This document shows positions 1 to 12,546 of a stretch of DNA of 64,000 bases, piece by piece. The notes beneath the pieces are model-generated. The model saw nothing but the letters and a program-made list of their open reading frames with translations. It was not told the origin of the DNA and did no database searches. The stretch comes from Pseudomonas kuykendallii. Its GTDB lineage: Bacteria > Pseudomonadota > Gammaproteobacteria > Pseudomonadales > Pseudomonadaceae. The position numbers were made by a program, and so were the translations under genes. Location: the NCBI RefSeq assembly GCF_900106975.1, contig NZ_FNNU01000001.1, positions 370,260 through 434,259 on the forward strand. Reading direction: 5' to 3'. The first letter of the stretch is position 1. Each line of letters starts with the position of its first letter.

Positions 1-451
1 CCTTGAACGGTTTGATCGACTGCCACAGGAAGGTCGTCAGCGCCTCCTGGTGGCCACTGACGAAGGTCGCGACGATCAGCGGCAGCACCACGCCCAGGCC
101 AAGAAACTGCGCCCAGTTGCGCGGGCCGCGCAGCGCGGGGTCGAACGGCCGACCGCTCAGCAGCAGCCAGCCCAGCCCGCAACAGAGCGTTTCCGGAATC
201 GCCAGGAACGGCGCCCAGGCCCATTCGCCGAGGCTGATACCGCTCACCAGCACGCCGTTGAGATAGACCAGCGGCAGTACCCGCGCGCCCCACCAGAGGC
301 TGAACACCAGGCCCAGCGCCAGCGACGGATACCACAGCGGCAACGCGTCGGGGCTGCTCCAGGCCAGCGCCGCGGCGCTGGAAAGCAGCAGCAACGGCAG
401 CGGCAACCAGCGGGTCCAGCCAGGCAGGCGGTCGGATCGGGCGGCGGGCAT
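1..451 (-). CDS. Membrane sensor protein, MASE1-like N-terminus (partial)
   Basis: An open frame runs without a stop from an ATG at 451 (minus strand) to the window edge, giving about 150 residues. The protein starts MPAARSDRLPGW and has several hydrophobic stretches, with a WYPSLALGLVFSLWWG-type segment around residues 35-50. Aromatic-rich helices of this kind resemble the MASE1 integral membrane sensory domain found ahead of histidine kinases or GGDEF/EAL modules. The output domain lies outside the window, so the function is unknown. The gene runs in the same direction as ompR-envZ but is separated from the envZ stop by about 200 bp. The family assignment is by eye and only moderately sure. 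Confidence 0.6.
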   Translation of the reverse strand, partial: MPAARSDRLPGWTRWLPLPLLLLSSAAALAWSSPDALPLWYPSLALGLVFSLWWGARVLPLVYLNGVLVSGISLGEWAWAPFLAIPETLCCGLGWLLLSGRPFDPALRGPRNWAQFLGLGVVLPLIVATFVSGHQEALTTFLWQSIKPFK

Positions 452-648
452 GAGACCTCGTCGGGGAAATGCCGTATCAAAGCGGCTCCGAACCACGGCG
501 CGGCAGGAACGGGTTCGAGGGAGTGGCGAAGAAAGCGGGGGCCTAGGCTAATGGGCGGCGCGGAAGCCGTCCAGACAAACCAGAGAGCAAGAATTGCGCC
601 GTATCGGCGGCGTGATTGAAGGCTGCGACATCGGTACGTCGCGCGCCG

Positions 649-1962
649 CTAGACCGCGTCGCGCGGCAGCACCAGCCCCAGCGGCAGGCGAACCCGCGCC
701 TCCAGCCCGCCGCCGGCACGGTTGCGCAACTCGACGCTGCCGCCATGCAGCGCGGCGATGCGCTTGACGATGGCCAGGCCCAGCCCGGTGCCGCGCCCGC
801 CGCGGGCCCGGTCGCCGCGGATGAACGGGTTGAAGATCTCGCCCAGTTCTGCCTCGTCGATGCCTTCGCCGCGATCGAGCACGCTGAGCACCACGTAGGG
901 CGCGGTGAAGTCGTCGGCCACGTAGGCCGCGACCTCGACGCCGTTGCCACCGTGGTTGAGGGCGTTCTCGATGAGGTTGGTCAGCAGACGCTTGATCGAC
1001 ACGCGACGCAGCGGGAACGGCGGTATCCGCTCCAGGCACAGGCGCACGTGCTCGCCGTTCTGGTTGAACGGCGCCACCGTTTCGGCGACCAGCTCGCCAA
1101 GGTCGAGCTGCTCCACCGGCTCGTCGCGGCCATCGCGGATGAAGGCGAGGAACTGGTCGAGGATGGCGTTCATGTCCTCGATGTCGCGGACCATGTCTTC
1201 GGTCAGTTCGGTGTCGCTGTCGAGCAGCTCCAGCGCCAGGCGCAGGCGGGTCAGCGGCGTGCGCAGGTCATGCGAGACGCCAGCGAGCATCAGCTCGCGC
1301 TCGCGCGCCGCCTGCTCGACGTCCTCGGCCATCTGGTTGAAGGCGCGGTAGACCTCGGTCATCTCGCTGGGCGTATCGCCCACCGGCAGGCGCACGCTGC
1401 GGCCCTGGCCGAGCTGGCGGGTGGCGTCGACCAGACGCTTGAGCGGCGCGTTGAGCTGGCGCACGAAGATCCACGCGGCGGCAGTGGACAGCAGGCCAAT
1501 GCCGAGGAACCAGCCGAGCACGCTCCAGATGCGCTGGCCGCGCAGCGGATGTGCGTACATCGGCACCTTGATCCACTCCGGACCGAGCGCCGGCGCGCGC
1601 ACCCACAACGCCGGCGGGCTCTGCACGCGCACCCGTACTTCGGTGTCGGCGCCCAGTTCGACCTGCATCTGCCGCTGGAACACCTCGCTGTAGGGCCAGT
1701 GCTGCTCGCCCGGCGGGAGGATTTCCTGCGGGACGATCTTCAGCCCGGCGGAATCGGCGATCCGCGGACGATCGGCGGAATCCGCCGCCCAGTAGGCGCG
1801 CAGGGTCAGCGCCGCGCCATGGCTGTACTGCCGGTCCACCAGCATGTCCTCGTTCATCATCAGGTAGACCAGGGTCAGCGCCTTGGAGAACAGCACGACG
1901 ACGAGCACCAGCCAGAGGGTGCGGGCGAAGAAGCTTTGCGGGAACCAGACAGGGGTTTTCAT
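649..1962 (-). CDS. envZ: EnvZ/AmgS-like sensor histidine kinase
   Basis: This 437-aa inner-membrane kinase phosphorylates the OmpR-type regulator encoded just upstream. Two membrane helices (about residues 13-36 and 147-167) flank a periplasmic loop, followed by a HAMP linker (about 168-220). The dimerisation/phosphotransfer motif SHDLRTPL carries the phospho-acceptor His231. N-box (NLIENALNHG) and G-box (GRGTGLGLAIV) ATP-binding motifs follow. The position beside ompR and tex matches P. aeruginosa AmgS, a sensor of envelope stress linked to intrinsic aminoglycoside tolerance. That role is known for the orthologue and inferred here. A 103-bp gap separates it from ompR, so the two are probably co-transcribed. 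Confidence 0.95.
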   Translation of the reverse strand: MKTPVWFPQSFFARTLWLVLVVVLFSKALTLVYLMMNEDMLVDRQYSHGAALTLRAYWAADSADRPRIADSAGLKIVPQEILPPGEQHWPYSEVFQRQMQVELGADTEVRVRVQSPPALWVRAPALGPEWIKVPMYAHPLRGQRIWSVLGWFLGIGLLSTAAAWIFVRQLNAPLKRLVDATRQLGQGRSVRLPVGDTPSEMTEVYRAFNQMAEDVEQAARERELMLAGVSHDLRTPLTRLRLALELLDSDTELTEDMVRDIEDMNAILDQFLAFIRDGRDEPVEQLDLGELVAETVAPFNQNGEHVRLCLERIPPFPLRRVSIKRLLTNLIENALNHGGNGVEVAAYVADDFTAPYVVLSVLDRGEGIDEAELGEIFNPFIRGDRARGGRGTGLGLAIVKRIAALHGGSVELRNRAGGGLEARVRLPLGLVLPRDAV

Positions 1963-2065
1963 GACGGGAAGCCAGAACGGCGCAGCGCCGGTCGCGGGAA
2001 GGGTCGCTCGGCGCGCGAGCGGGAGGGCCGGGCGGCGGACGAGGCGGGCCTCGTCCGCCGGGCGA

Positions 2066-2800
2066 TCACTTGTTGCCGTCCGGTACGAACACGTAGCCGA
2101 CGCCCCAGACGGTCTGGATATAGCGCGGCTTCGACGGGTCCGGCTCGATCAACCGGCGCAGGCGGGAGATCTGCACGTCGATGGAGCGCTCCAGGGCGTC
2201 CCATTCGCGGCCGCGGGCGAGGTTCATCAGCTTGTCGCGGGTCAACGGTTCGCGAGCGTGCTGGACCAGCGCCTTGAGCACGGCGAACTCGCCGGTGGTG
2301 AGCATGTGCACCTCGTCGCCGCGCTTGAGTTCGCGGGTCGCCAGCGACAGTTCGTAGTCGCCGAAGGTCACGGTTTCCTCTTCGCTGCCCGGCGCGCCCG
2401 GCACCAGCGGCACCTGGCGGCGCAGCACGGCCTTGATCCGCGCCATCAGCTCGCGCGGGTTGAAAGGTTTGGCCAGGTAGTCGTCGGCGCCCTGCTCCAG
2501 GCCCTGGATGCGGCTGCTCTCGTCGCCCTTGGCGGTGAGCATGATGATCGGCACCTGGTTGTTCGACTCGCGCAGCCGGCGGCAGGCGGACAGGCCGTCC
2601 TCGCCGGGCAACATGAGGTCGAGCACCACCAGTTGGAACAGCTCGCGGCCGAGCAGGCGATCCATCTGCTCGACGTTCTCCACGGCGCGTGCGCGGTAGC
2701 CCTGCTCGGTGAGGAAGCGTTCGAGCAGGCGGCGCAGGCCGGGATCGTCGTCGACGATGAGGATCTTTTCGCCTTCGGCGGCAGGGGCAGTGCTGTTCAT
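2066..2800 (-). CDS. ompR: OmpR/AmgR-like response regulator
   Basis: This is a 244-aa DNA-binding response regulator. The receiver domain shows the acidic pocket (VDDDP, residues 16-20), phospho-acceptor Asp61 (VVLDLMLPGEDG), and conserved Thr89 and Lys111. A C-terminal winged helix of the OmpR/PhoB type ends in the YIQTVWGVGYVF motif. The open frame extends further upstream, but the ATG at 2800 is chosen because a GGAG ribosome site precedes it and MNSTAPAAEGEKILIVDDD gives the usual short N-terminus. It pairs with the downstream EnvZ-like kinase. The gene is divergent from tex. Confidence 0.96.
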   Translation of the reverse strand: MNSTAPAAEGEKILIVDDDPGLRRLLERFLTEQGYRARAVENVEQMDRLLGRELFQLVVLDLMLPGEDGLSACRRLRESNNQVPIIMLTAKGDESSRIQGLEQGADDYLAKPFNPRELMARIKAVLRRQVPLVPGAPGSEEETVTFGDYELSLATRELKRGDEVHMLTTGEFAVLKALVQHAREPLTRDKLMNLARGREWDALERSIDVQISRLRRLIEPDPSKPRYIQTVWGVGYVFVPDGNK

Positions 2801-2972
2801 GGAATCTCCAAAAATCCATCCGGGCGGCATTATGGCGTAGTCGCGAGACGCGGGAACGTCAGCCATTGTTAGCAGATTTTTCGCTGTCTGGCGGCGCTGG
2901 CGCACGTCACAGGCCGGCCACGGCGTGTCGTCGCCTGTCCGCCACCTGCCGTTCGCGGGCGCCGCTCGTGTT

Positions 2973-2978
2973 TATAAT
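2973..2978 (+). promoter_or_regulatory. Probable -10 box of the tex promoter
   Basis: A perfect TATAAT lies 54 bp upstream of the tex start, in the 230-bp divergent ompR/tex region. The -35 region about 17 bp upstream (around 2950-2956, TTCGCG) is a weak match. It is assigned to sigma-70 by sequence only. Confidence 0.5.
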
Positions 2979-3031
2979 GCCGGCCTTTCGCGCAGGCACG
3001 GCCTGCTCTTCTTGTCTGATTCAGGTGGTTC

Positions 3032-5347
<2,316 letters not shown>

Positions 5348-5349
5348 GC

Positions 5350-5739
5350 ATGACCCGACAAGTCGAAGCGGTGGGCAGCAGCAGCGCCTTCGGGCGCCTG
5401 CTCGGGCTGGAGATCATCAAGGCCGAGGCTGGCGAGGCGCGCCTGCGCCTGCGCATGCACGAGGGCCTAAGCAACGTGCGCGGCATGCTCCACGGCGGCG
5501 CGCTGTTCTCGCTGATCGACACCGCCATGGGCCAGGCCAGCCACAGCCTGTTCGGTGGCGAAGCCGCCGCGGTGACGCTGGAGAGCAAGATCAACTACAT
5601 CCGCGGCGTGAGCGAGGGCGAAGTGCTCTGCCGCGCCTGGGTGGTGCATGCCGGAAAGCGCACCCAGGTGATCGAGGCCGAGGTGCATCAGGGCGATAAA
5701 CTGATCGCCAAGGCGCAGTCGACCTTTGCCGTCCTCTGA
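5350..5739 (+). CDS. PaaI-like hotdog-fold thioesterase
   Basis: This 129-aa hotdog-fold protein belongs to the PaaI/YiiD thioesterase group. The helix motif VRGMLHGGALFSLIDTAMGQA (about residues 39-59) holds the HGG signature and the catalytic acid (Asp) typical of acyl-CoA thioesterases. The ALESKINYIR-like strand (TLESKINYIRGV) is also family-typical. The substrate cannot be read from sequence. The start lies 2 bp after the tex stop and keeps the same neighbour relationship as in P. aeruginosa, between tex and gshA. Confidence 0.88.
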   Translation: MTRQVEAVGSSSAFGRLLGLEIIKAEAGEARLRLRMHEGLSNVRGMLHGGALFSLIDTAMGQASHSLFGGEAAAVTLESKINYIRGVSEGEVLCRAWVVHAGKRTQVIEAEVHQGDKLIAKAQSTFAVL

Positions 5740-5863
5740 GTCGGCGGCGCCGGTCGCCGCCACCCCACTTCACGGCCAGACGTCGACGTCACCGTTCCTC
5801 CCCTTGTAGAGCGAAAGGCCCACCCCCATATTGGGGCGACCGTCGCGTGAAGGAATTGCAATC

Positions 5864-7456
5864 TTGAGCGAGCTTTTGACCCGCCGCCTGGCCCTGCTAG
5901 GCGCGCCCGCCCACCTGTCGCTGCTCACCCGCAGCCTGCATGGCATCGAACGCGAGACCCTGCGCGTCGATCGCGACGGACGCCTGGCGAAGACCGGGCA
6001 TCCGGCCGCGCTGGGCTCGGCGCTGACCCATCCGCAGATCACCACCGACTATTCCGAGGCGCTGCTGGAGTTCATCACCCCGGCCGAGCCCGACCCCCGC
6101 GCGACCCTCGCCGACCTCGACGCGATCCATCGCTTCGCCGCCAGCCAGCTCGATGGCGAATACCTGTGGAGCCCGTCGATGCCCGGCGCGCTGCCGGAAG
6201 AGGCGCAGATTCCCATCGCCGAATACGGCAACTCGCTGATCGGCCGCCTCAAGCACGTCTACCGCAAGGGGCTGGCGCTGCGTTACGGCAAGACCATGCA
6301 GTGCATCGCCGGAATTCACTACAACTTCTCCCTGGCCGACGAGGTCTGGCCGCTGCTGCAGGCCGACGAAGTGCCCGGCGACACGCGCAGCGCGCGCGAC
6401 TACCAGTCGGCGCGCTACATCGCCCTGGCGCGCAACTTCCGCCGCTACAGCTGGCTGCTGATGTACCTGTTCGGCGCCTCGCCGGCGCTGGACGCGAACT
6501 TCCTCCGCGGCCGCCCGCACGCCCTGGAACGCTTCGACGACGACACCCTTTACCTGCCCTGGGCGACCAGCCTGCGGATGAGCGACCTGGGCTACCAGAG
6601 CAGCGCCCAGTCCGGTCTGACGCCCTGCTACAACGACCTGCCCAGCTACATCGAGAGCCTGCGCACCGCAGTGGCGACGCCCTACCCGCCGTACGCCGAG
6701 GTCGGCACCAAACGCGATGGCGAGTGGCTGCAGCTGAACACCAACATCCTGCAGATCGAAAACGAGTACTACTCGACGATCCGCCCGAAACGGGTGACCT
6801 ACACCGGCGAACGACCGATCCAGGCGCTCAGCGCCCGCGGCGTGCAGTACGTCGAAGTGCGCTGCCTGGACATCAACCCGTTCCTGCCGCTGGGCATCGA
6901 CCTCGCCGAAGCGCGCTTCCTCGACGTGTTCCTGCTGTTCTGCGCGCTGGAAGACAGCCCGCCGCTGGATGGCAGCCACTGCCAGGGCTGCACCGACAAC
7001 TTCCTCACGGTGGTCAAGCAGGGCCGGCGCCCGGGCCTGCTGCTGCGCGGCGAAGACGACCAGCCGGTCGAGCTGAAGACCTGGGCGAACGACTTGCTGC
7101 AACGCTTCGAGGCGATCGCCGAACTGCTCGACGCGGCCAGCGGCAGCGACGAGCATCGCCAGTCGCTGCAGGCGCAGCGCGGCAAGGTCGCCGACCCTGA
7201 CTCGACGCCGTCGGCGCGGGTGCTGCGCGAAATGCGCGAGCGCCAGGAAAGCTTCTCGGCCTTCGCCCTGCGCCTGTCGCGCGAGCATGACGGCTACTTC
7301 CGCAGCCATCCGCTGAATGCGCAAGAGCAGGCGCGCTTCGAGAAACTGGCCGCCCAATCCATCGCCGACCAGGCCGAACTGGAGCAGACCCAGGTGGGCG
7401 ACTTCGACACCTTCGTCGGCGCCTACCAGGCGAGCATCCTCGGCCTGAGCCACTGA
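5864..7456 (+). CDS. gshA: Glutamate-cysteine ligase
   Basis: GshA catalyses the first and rate-limiting step of glutathione synthesis, ATP-dependent joining of glutamate and cysteine in the cytoplasm. The E. coli-type family shows in [11 protein letters not shown] near the N-terminus, [19 protein letters not shown] (about residues 53-71) and [16 protein letters not shown]. The start is taken as TTG at 5864, preceded by an AAGGA site. The resulting [13 protein letters not shown] matches the usual Pseudomonas N-terminus and gives 530 aa, the expected size. An in-frame ATG at 5831 has no ribosome site and adds residues the family lacks. This is the last core gene before the accessory block. Confidence 0.96.
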   Translation: MSELLTRRLALLGAPAHLSLLTRSLHGIERETLRVDRDGRLAKTGHPAALGSALTHPQITTDYSEALLEFITPAEPDPRATLADLDAIHRFAASQLDGEYLWSPSMPGALPEEAQIPIAEYGNSLIGRLKHVYRKGLALRYGKTMQCIAGIHYNFSLADEVWPLLQADEVPGDTRSARDYQSARYIALARNFRRYSWLLMYLFGASPALDANFLRGRPHALERFDDDTLYLPWATSLRMSDLGYQSSAQSGLTPCYNDLPSYIESLRTAVATPYPPYAEVGTKRDGEWLQLNTNILQIENEYYSTIRPKRVTYTGERPIQALSARGVQYVEVRCLDINPFLPLGIDLAEARFLDVFLLFCALEDSPPLDGSHCQGCTDNFLTVVKQGRRPGLLLRGEDDQPVELKTWANDLLQRFEAIAELLDAASGSDEHRQSLQAQRGKVADPDSTPSARVLREMRERQESFSAFALRLSREHDGYFRSHPLNAQEQARFEKLAAQSIADQAELEQTQVGDFDTFVGAYQASILGLSH

Positions 7457-7468
7457 CGCCGGACTGCG

Positions 7469-7612
7469 TCCACCCTACGACACCCATAGCAGGGTGGATC
7501 AGACCGTAGGGTGGGCGCTCACGGGCCGCACGAACCGTAGGGTGGGTTAGCGGCATCGCACGACATCTCAGCCCTCCCCGACTCCCCCGCCGCGTAACCC
7601 ACCGGGCGGAGC
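7469..7612. repeat. Palindromic GTAGGGTGG-type repeats downstream of gshA
   Basis: The 203-bp gap between gshA and the convergent TetR gene holds several copies of a short repeat. TCCACCCT (7469-7476) pairs with AGGGTGGA (7491-7498). Two further CGTAGGGTGG copies start near 7504 and 7534, and a reverse-oriented GTAACCCACCGGGCGG lies near 7593. The same core recurs at 13.1, 20.7, 21.6-22.0 and 26.2 kb. The hairpins may act as transcription stops between the convergent genes, but there is no T-run. Confidence 0.7.
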
Positions 7613-7659
7613 CCCGCCCAGCCCCGCAAGACGGATGCAACGCGTCCCGGGTTTCGTCC

Positions 7660-8355
7660 TCAGCGCGGGCGGATGCCGTCGAGAATCAGCGCCTGAAGGC
7701 TGCCCAGCACTTCCTCGAAGAAATCCGGGTCGCTCAGCGTGCGGCCGGTGATGGATTCCACCTGGACGCGGAAGTCCGCGTAGTGCTGAGTCGTCGCCCA
7801 TAGCGAGAAGATCAGGTGATAGGGGTCGATCGGCGCCAGCCGGCCGGATTCGCTCCAGCGGCGGATCACCTCGGTCTTGGCGTGCACCAGATCGCGCAGC
7901 TCATGCTCCAGCTCGCCGCGCAGCAGTGGCGCGCCCTGGATGATCTCCAGGCAGAACAGCCGCGACGCCGCCGGTTCGTCGCGCGACAGTTCGAGCTTGA
8001 GGCGGATGTAGCCGCGAATCGCCTCCAGCGGCTCCATCTCCACGCTCAGCGCGCGCAGCGGCGCCAGCCAGACGCTCATCAGTTGGTGCAGCACCGCCAG
8101 GTAGAGGTCTTCCTTGCTGCCGAAGTAGTACAGCAGGTTGGTCTTGGAGACGTCGGCACGGGCAGCGATCTGATCGACGCTGGTGCCGTGCAGGCCGAAC
8201 TGCGAGAACAGCGCGATGGCCGCCTCGGTGATCGCCGCGCGCTTGCTTTCCATCTGCCGCTCGCGCCGCGCCAGGGTCGCTGCGCTGGCCGTGCGCGACG
8301 CCTTCTTGCGGATCGCTGGCGCGTGCTCGGCGCCGGACGGGTGGTCCTGGGTCAT
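7660..8355 (-). CDS. rutR: RutR-like TetR-family regulator of the rut operon
   Basis: This 231-aa TetR-family repressor is divergent from rutA. An extended basic N-terminus of about 40 residues precedes the helix-turn-helix (GTSVDQIAARADVSKTNLLYYFGSKEDLY). The C-terminal ligand domain contains SRLFCLEIIQGAPLL and SLWATTQHYADF, which are typical of RutR, the uracil/thymine-sensing regulator. ATG 8355 is chosen over the more upstream 8421 because a strong AGGAGG lies 5 bases ahead of it. A RutR-type palindrome sits at 8534-8549 in the divergent gap. By analogy with E. coli it represses rut until uracil or thymine binds. A paralogue lies at 13240-13875. Confidence 0.9.
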   Translation of the reverse strand: MTQDHPSGAEHAPAIRKKASRTASAATLARRERQMESKRAAITEAAIALFSQFGLHGTSVDQIAARADVSKTNLLYYFGSKEDLYLAVLHQLMSVWLAPLRALSVEMEPLEAIRGYIRLKLELSRDEPAASRLFCLEIIQGAPLLRGELEHELRDLVHAKTEVIRRWSESGRLAPIDPYHLIFSLWATTQHYADFRVQVESITGRTLSDPDFFEEVLGSLQALILDGIRPR

Positions 8356-8510
8356 GCGGCCCTCCTGTTCGGCCAAAAGCGCCTGGGCGAGGCGCCGGGC
8401 GGGGGCCGCCACCATAGCCAAAACGGCGGGGACTGTCAGGCCGACTGAATGCGACCGACTTGACGGCGATCATGGACAGATCCGGATTCGTGCGTCTTTT
8501 TCGGGCGGCA

Positions 8511-8527
8511 CGCACAAACCAGGTGCT
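8511..8527 (+). promoter_or_regulatory. Possible NtrC-binding site upstream of rutA
   Basis: The 17-bp dyad GCACnnnnnnnGGTGC matches 10 of the 14 defined positions of the enterobacterial NtrC consensus (TGCACCAnnnTGGTGCA). It lies about 100 bp upstream of the start predicted from the sigma-54 promoter at 8602-8618, where NtrC sites usually lie. It is based on a by-eye match only. Confidence 0.4.
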
Positions 8528-8533
8528 CTATAG

Positions 8534-8549
8534 CAGACCATTTGGTCCA
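8534..8549. promoter_or_regulatory. RutR-type operator upstream of rutA
   Basis: CAGACCATTTGGTCCA is a near-perfect palindrome that keeps GACCAnnTGGTC of the E. coli RutR consensus TTGACCAnnTGGTCAA (13 of 14 defined positions apart from the outer edges). It lies in the 349-bp gap between rutR and rutA, upstream of the sigma-54 promoter. A sister site is at 14159-14174. Confidence 0.75.
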
Positions 8550-8601
8550 CTCTAACGCAGAGGTTTAACCCAACCTCCTGTTTTCGCTGGATTTTTCTTT
8601 T

Positions 8602-8618
8602 CTGGCACAGTCCATGCT
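8602..8618 (+). promoter_or_regulatory. Sigma-54 promoter of the rut operon
   Basis: CTGGCACAGTCCATGCT fits the -24/-12 pattern: TGGCAC with GG, exactly 10 bases, then GC. The rutA ATG lies 87 bp downstream. In E. coli the rut operon is part of the NtrC regulon, so nitrogen control is expected. The -12 element reads ATGCT instead of TTGCT, a slight weakness. Confidence 0.65.
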
Positions 8619-8704
8619 CTCTTCCCTGCGACACATCGCCGCGAGCAGGCGCCGTGAACATGCCGGCATCGCTCGTCAACACGCGCAATCAAGGGGTTAT
8701 CGTT

Positions 8705-9795
<1,091 letters not shown>

Positions 9796-9796
<1 letters not shown>

Positions 9797-10527
9797 TGAG
9801 CGAGAAAAGCGTATCCGGCTACGAACTGCCGGTGGACGCCAGCGCGCCGCTGACCCTGCCGGCACGCCCGGAACCCCTGCAGCTGCGGCCCAGCCAGACC
9901 GCGCTGATCGTGGTCGACATGCAGAACGCCTATTCGACCCTCGGCGGCTACCTCGACCTCGCCGGCTTCGACGTCTCCTCCACCGGCCCGGTGATCGAGA
10001 AGATCCAGGTCGCCCTCGACGCCGCGCGCGCCGCCGGCGTGCAGGTGATCTTCTTCCAGAACGGCTGGGACAAGGAGTACGTCGAGGCGGGCGGCCCCGG
10101 CTCGCCGAACTGGCACAAGTCCAACGCGCTGAAGACCATGCGCCGGCGCCCCGAACTGCAGGGCACGCTGCTCGCCAAGGGCGGCTGGGACTATGACCTG
10201 GTCGACCAGCTGAAGCCGCTGCCCGGCGACATCGTGATGCCGAAACCACGCTACAGCGGCTTCTTCAACACGCCGCTGGACAGCATCCTGCGCGCCCGCG
10301 GGATCAAGAACCTGGTGTTCACCGGGATCGCCACCAACGTCTGCGTCGAATCGACCCTGCGCGACGGTTTCTTCCTCGAATACTTCGGCGTGGTCCTCGC
10401 CGACGCGACCCACCAGGCCGGCCCGCCGTCGGCCCAGGAAGCGGCGCTGTTCAACATCGAGACGTTCTTCGGCTGGGTGTCCTCGGTCGACGACTTCTGC
10501 ACCACGCTCAAGCAACCGAATCATTAA
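9796..10527 (+). CDS. rutB: Ureidoacrylate amidohydrolase RutB
   Basis: This 243-aa isochorismatase-fold enzyme cleaves ureidoacrylate (or its peracid) to carbamate and aminoacrylate, releasing nitrogen. The Asp-Lys-Cys triad is visible: Asp in [12 protein letters not shown] (about residue 41), Lys in [12 protein letters not shown] (about 150) and Cys in [15 protein letters not shown] (about 183). The product matches E. coli RutB in length and motifs. It overlaps rutA by one base. A palindromic element then separates it from rutC. Confidence 0.95.
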
Positions 10528-10533
10528 CCGAGG

Positions 10534-10665
10534 TCGTTCAGAAGCGTAGCGAGCGAAGGACGGGCAAGGCGGAGAAAACCGAGGACGCGGAGTTTACGAG
10601 CTGTAAATGAGCAGTCCGAGGTTTTCTCCAACGCAGCCCGCCCGAGCGCAGCAGCTTCTGAGCGA
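10534..10665. repeat. MITE-like palindromic element inside the rut operon
   Basis: A 132-bp element with 12-bp terminal inverted repeats, TCGTTCAGAAGC (10534-10545) and GCTTCTGAGCGA (10654-10665), differing at one position. An inner stem pairs GGAGAAAACC (10571-10580) with GGTTTTCTCC (10620-10629). It has no coding capacity and fills nearly the whole 163-bp rutB-rutC gap. The structure suggests a non-autonomous mobile element or a large extragenic palindrome. No flanking target duplication is obvious by eye. Confidence 0.7.
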
Positions 10666-10690
10666 TCTCTGAAAACCAGGAAGCCTTGCC

Positions 10691-11077
10691 ATGCCCAAAC
10701 AATCGATCATCCCGCCGGGAACCGGCAAACCCCTCGCCCCCTACGTACCGGGCTCGCTGGCCGACGGCATCCTCTACGTCGCCGGCACCCTGCCGCTGGA
10801 CAAGGACGCCAACGTGGTCCACGTCGGCAACGCCACCGAGCAGACCCGCCACGTGCTGGAAACCATCAAGGGTGTCGTCGAGGCCGCCGGCGGCACCATG
10901 GACGACGTCACCTTCAACATGATCATGCTCAAGGACTGGGCCGACTACGCGGCGATCAACGCCGTCTACGCCGAGTACTTCGCCGGCGAGAAGCCGGCGC
11001 GCTACTGCATCCAGTGCGGCCTGGTGAAACCCGAGGCACTGATCGAGATCGCCTCGATCGCCCACGTCGGCAAGTGA
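10691..11077 (+). CDS. rutC: RutC, Rid-family aminoacrylate deaminase
   Basis: This 128-aa RidA/YjgF/UK114-family protein assists conversion of the aminoacrylate peracid or aminoacrylate in the Rut pathway. Family features are the N-terminal [37 protein letters not shown] and the C-terminal [25 protein letters not shown], where the Arg and Cys line the active site. It is preceded by the 132-bp palindromic element and followed by a hairpin before rutD. Confidence 0.95.
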   Translation: MPKQSIIPPGTGKPLAPYVPGSLADGILYVAGTLPLDKDANVVHVGNATEQTRHVLETIKGVVEAAGGTMDDVTFNMIMLKDWADYAAINAVYAEYFAGEKPARYCIQCGLVKPEALIEIASIAHVGK

Positions 11078-11085
11078 TGCGCTGC

Positions 11086-11113
11086 CCGGATGCGCCCTGA
11101 GCGGCGCATCCGG
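11086..11113. terminator. Perfect hairpin between rutC and rutD
   Basis: CCGGATGCGCC (11086-11096) and GGCGCATCCGG (11103-11113) form an 11-bp perfect stem with a 6-base loop. There is no T-run, so it is more likely an mRNA processing or stabilising element than a full terminator. It fills most of the 53-bp gap. Confidence 0.5.
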
Positions 11114-11130
11114 CGGCTCGAGGACCCTCC

Positions 11131-11907
11131 ATGCACTACGAAATCCACGGCAATCCCGACGCCGGGCAGACCGTCCTGCTGTCCTCCGGCCTTGGCGGCT
11201 CGGCGGGCTACTGGACGCCGCACCTGGCCGCGCTCGGCGAACGTTTCCGGGTGATCAGCTACGACCAGCGCGGCACCGGGCGCAGCCCCGCCGAGCTGGC
11301 CGAGGGCTACTCCATCGCCGACATGGCCGACGAGGTGCTGGCCCTGGCCGACGACCTCGAATTGACCCAGTGCGACTTCGTCGGCCATGCCCTCGGCGGC
11401 CTGGTCGGCCTGCAGGTCGCCCTGCAACGCCCCGGCCTGATCCGCCGCCTGGTGCCGATCAACGCCTGGGCCGCGCCCAACGCCCACAGCGCGCGCTGCT
11501 TCGACATGCGCATCGCGCTGCTGAAGAACACCGGCCCGGCCGCCTACGTGGCCGCGCAACCGATCTTCCTCTACCCGCCGAGCTGGATCGTCGCCAACGG
11601 CGAACGTCTCGAGGCGGACCTGGCCCACGCCCTCGCGCACTTTCCCGGCGAGGCCAACACCCTGCGGCGGATCGCGGCGCTGCGCGCCTTCGACATCTCC
11701 GCGCGACTGGCCGAGATCGACGTGCCGACGCTGGTCATGGCCAGCCGCGACGACAGCCTGGTGCCCTGGACCCAATCCGTGGCCCTGGCCGAAGGCCTGC
11801 CGAACGCCCGCCTGGACGTGCGAGACTTCGGCGGCCACGCCTTCAACCTGACCGAACAAGCGGCGTTCGAAGCCAGCCTGCTGGACTTCCTCCAGCAAGC
11901 GGCCTGA
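11131..11907 (+). CDS. rutD: RutD, alpha/beta-hydrolase-fold protein
   Basis: This 258-aa alpha/beta-hydrolase-fold protein has been proposed to speed aminoacrylate hydrolysis. The N-terminus ([13 protein letters not shown]), [11 protein letters not shown] and the C-terminal GGHAF are characteristic. The nucleophile elbow reads GHALGG (about residues 88-93), with Ala where hydrolases have Ser. E. coli RutD has GHALG at the same place, so this is a family trait and not a mutation. The role in catalysis is therefore probably accessory. Start ATG 11131 follows AGGACCC. Confidence 0.93.
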   Translation: MHYEIHGNPDAGQTVLLSSGLGGSAGYWTPHLAALGERFRVISYDQRGTGRSPAELAEGYSIADMADEVLALADDLELTQCDFVGHALGGLVGLQVALQRPGLIRRLVPINAWAAPNAHSARCFDMRIALLKNTGPAAYVAAQPIFLYPPSWIVANGERLEADLAHALAHFPGEANTLRRIAALRAFDISARLAEIDVPTLVMASRDDSLVPWTQSVALAEGLPNARLDVRDFGGHAFNLTEQAAFEASLLDFLQQAA

Positions 11908-11924
11908 AACGCCCGGAGAACACC

Positions 11925-12515
11925 ATGAGCCTTGCACTCGACGAAAAAGCCCTTGCCACCCTGTTCAGCGAAGCCCGCACCCACGGCAGCTGGCGCGACC
12001 AGCCGGTGAGCGACGAACAACTGGCCGAACTCTATGCACTGACCCGCATGGGCCCGACCTCGGCCAACTGCAGCCCGGCGCGCTTCGTCTTCGTGCGCAG
12101 CGCCGAAGGCAAGGAAAAGCTCAAGCCGACGCTGTCCTCGGGCAACCTGGACAAGACCATGAGCGCGCCGGTGACGGTGATCGTCGCCTACGACCGCGAA
12201 TTCTACGAAGCTCTGCCGCGCCTGTTCCCGCACGGCGATGCGCGCAGCTGGTTCACCTCCAGCCCGGAATTCGCCGAACAGACCGCGCTGCGCAACAGCT
12301 CGATGCAGGCCGCCTACCTGATCCTCGCCGCCCGCGCGATGGGCCTGGATACCGGGCCGATGTCGGGTTTCGACCGCGCCAAGCTCGACGCAGCCTTCTT
12401 CGCCGGCAGCACCTGGACCGCCAACCTGCTGATCAACCTCGGCTATGGCAACCCGGAGAAACTTTACCCGCGCCTGCCGCGCCTGGCCTTCGAAGAAGCC
12501 TGCACGCTCGCCTGA
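11925..12515 (+). CDS. rutE: RutE, nitroreductase-family malonic semialdehyde reductase
   Basis: This 196-aa nitroreductase-fold flavoprotein is expected to reduce the toxic product malonic semialdehyde to 3-hydroxypropionate with NAD(P)H (YdfG is an alternative enzyme in E. coli). [32 protein letters not shown] and the C-terminal [19 protein letters not shown] are RutE/HadB-type motifs. It starts 17 bp after rutD, with CGGAG ahead of the ATG. The frame is open further upstream, but that part overlaps rutD and is not used. Confidence 0.94.
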   Translation: MSLALDEKALATLFSEARTHGSWRDQPVSDEQLAELYALTRMGPTSANCSPARFVFVRSAEGKEKLKPTLSSGNLDKTMSAPVTVIVAYDREFYEALPRLFPHGDARSWFTSSPEFAEQTALRNSSMQAAYLILAARAMGLDTGPMSGFDRAKLDAAFFAGSTWTANLLINLGYGNPEKLYPRLPRLAFEEACTLA

Positions 12516-12546
12516 CCGACTCGCCCCGCGGGGCAAGGAGATTTTC

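Noticed and set aside
11388-11405. RutD nucleophile elbow with Ala instead of Ser as a loss of function
   Set aside because: E. coli RutD carries the same GHALG, so it is a conserved trait of the family.
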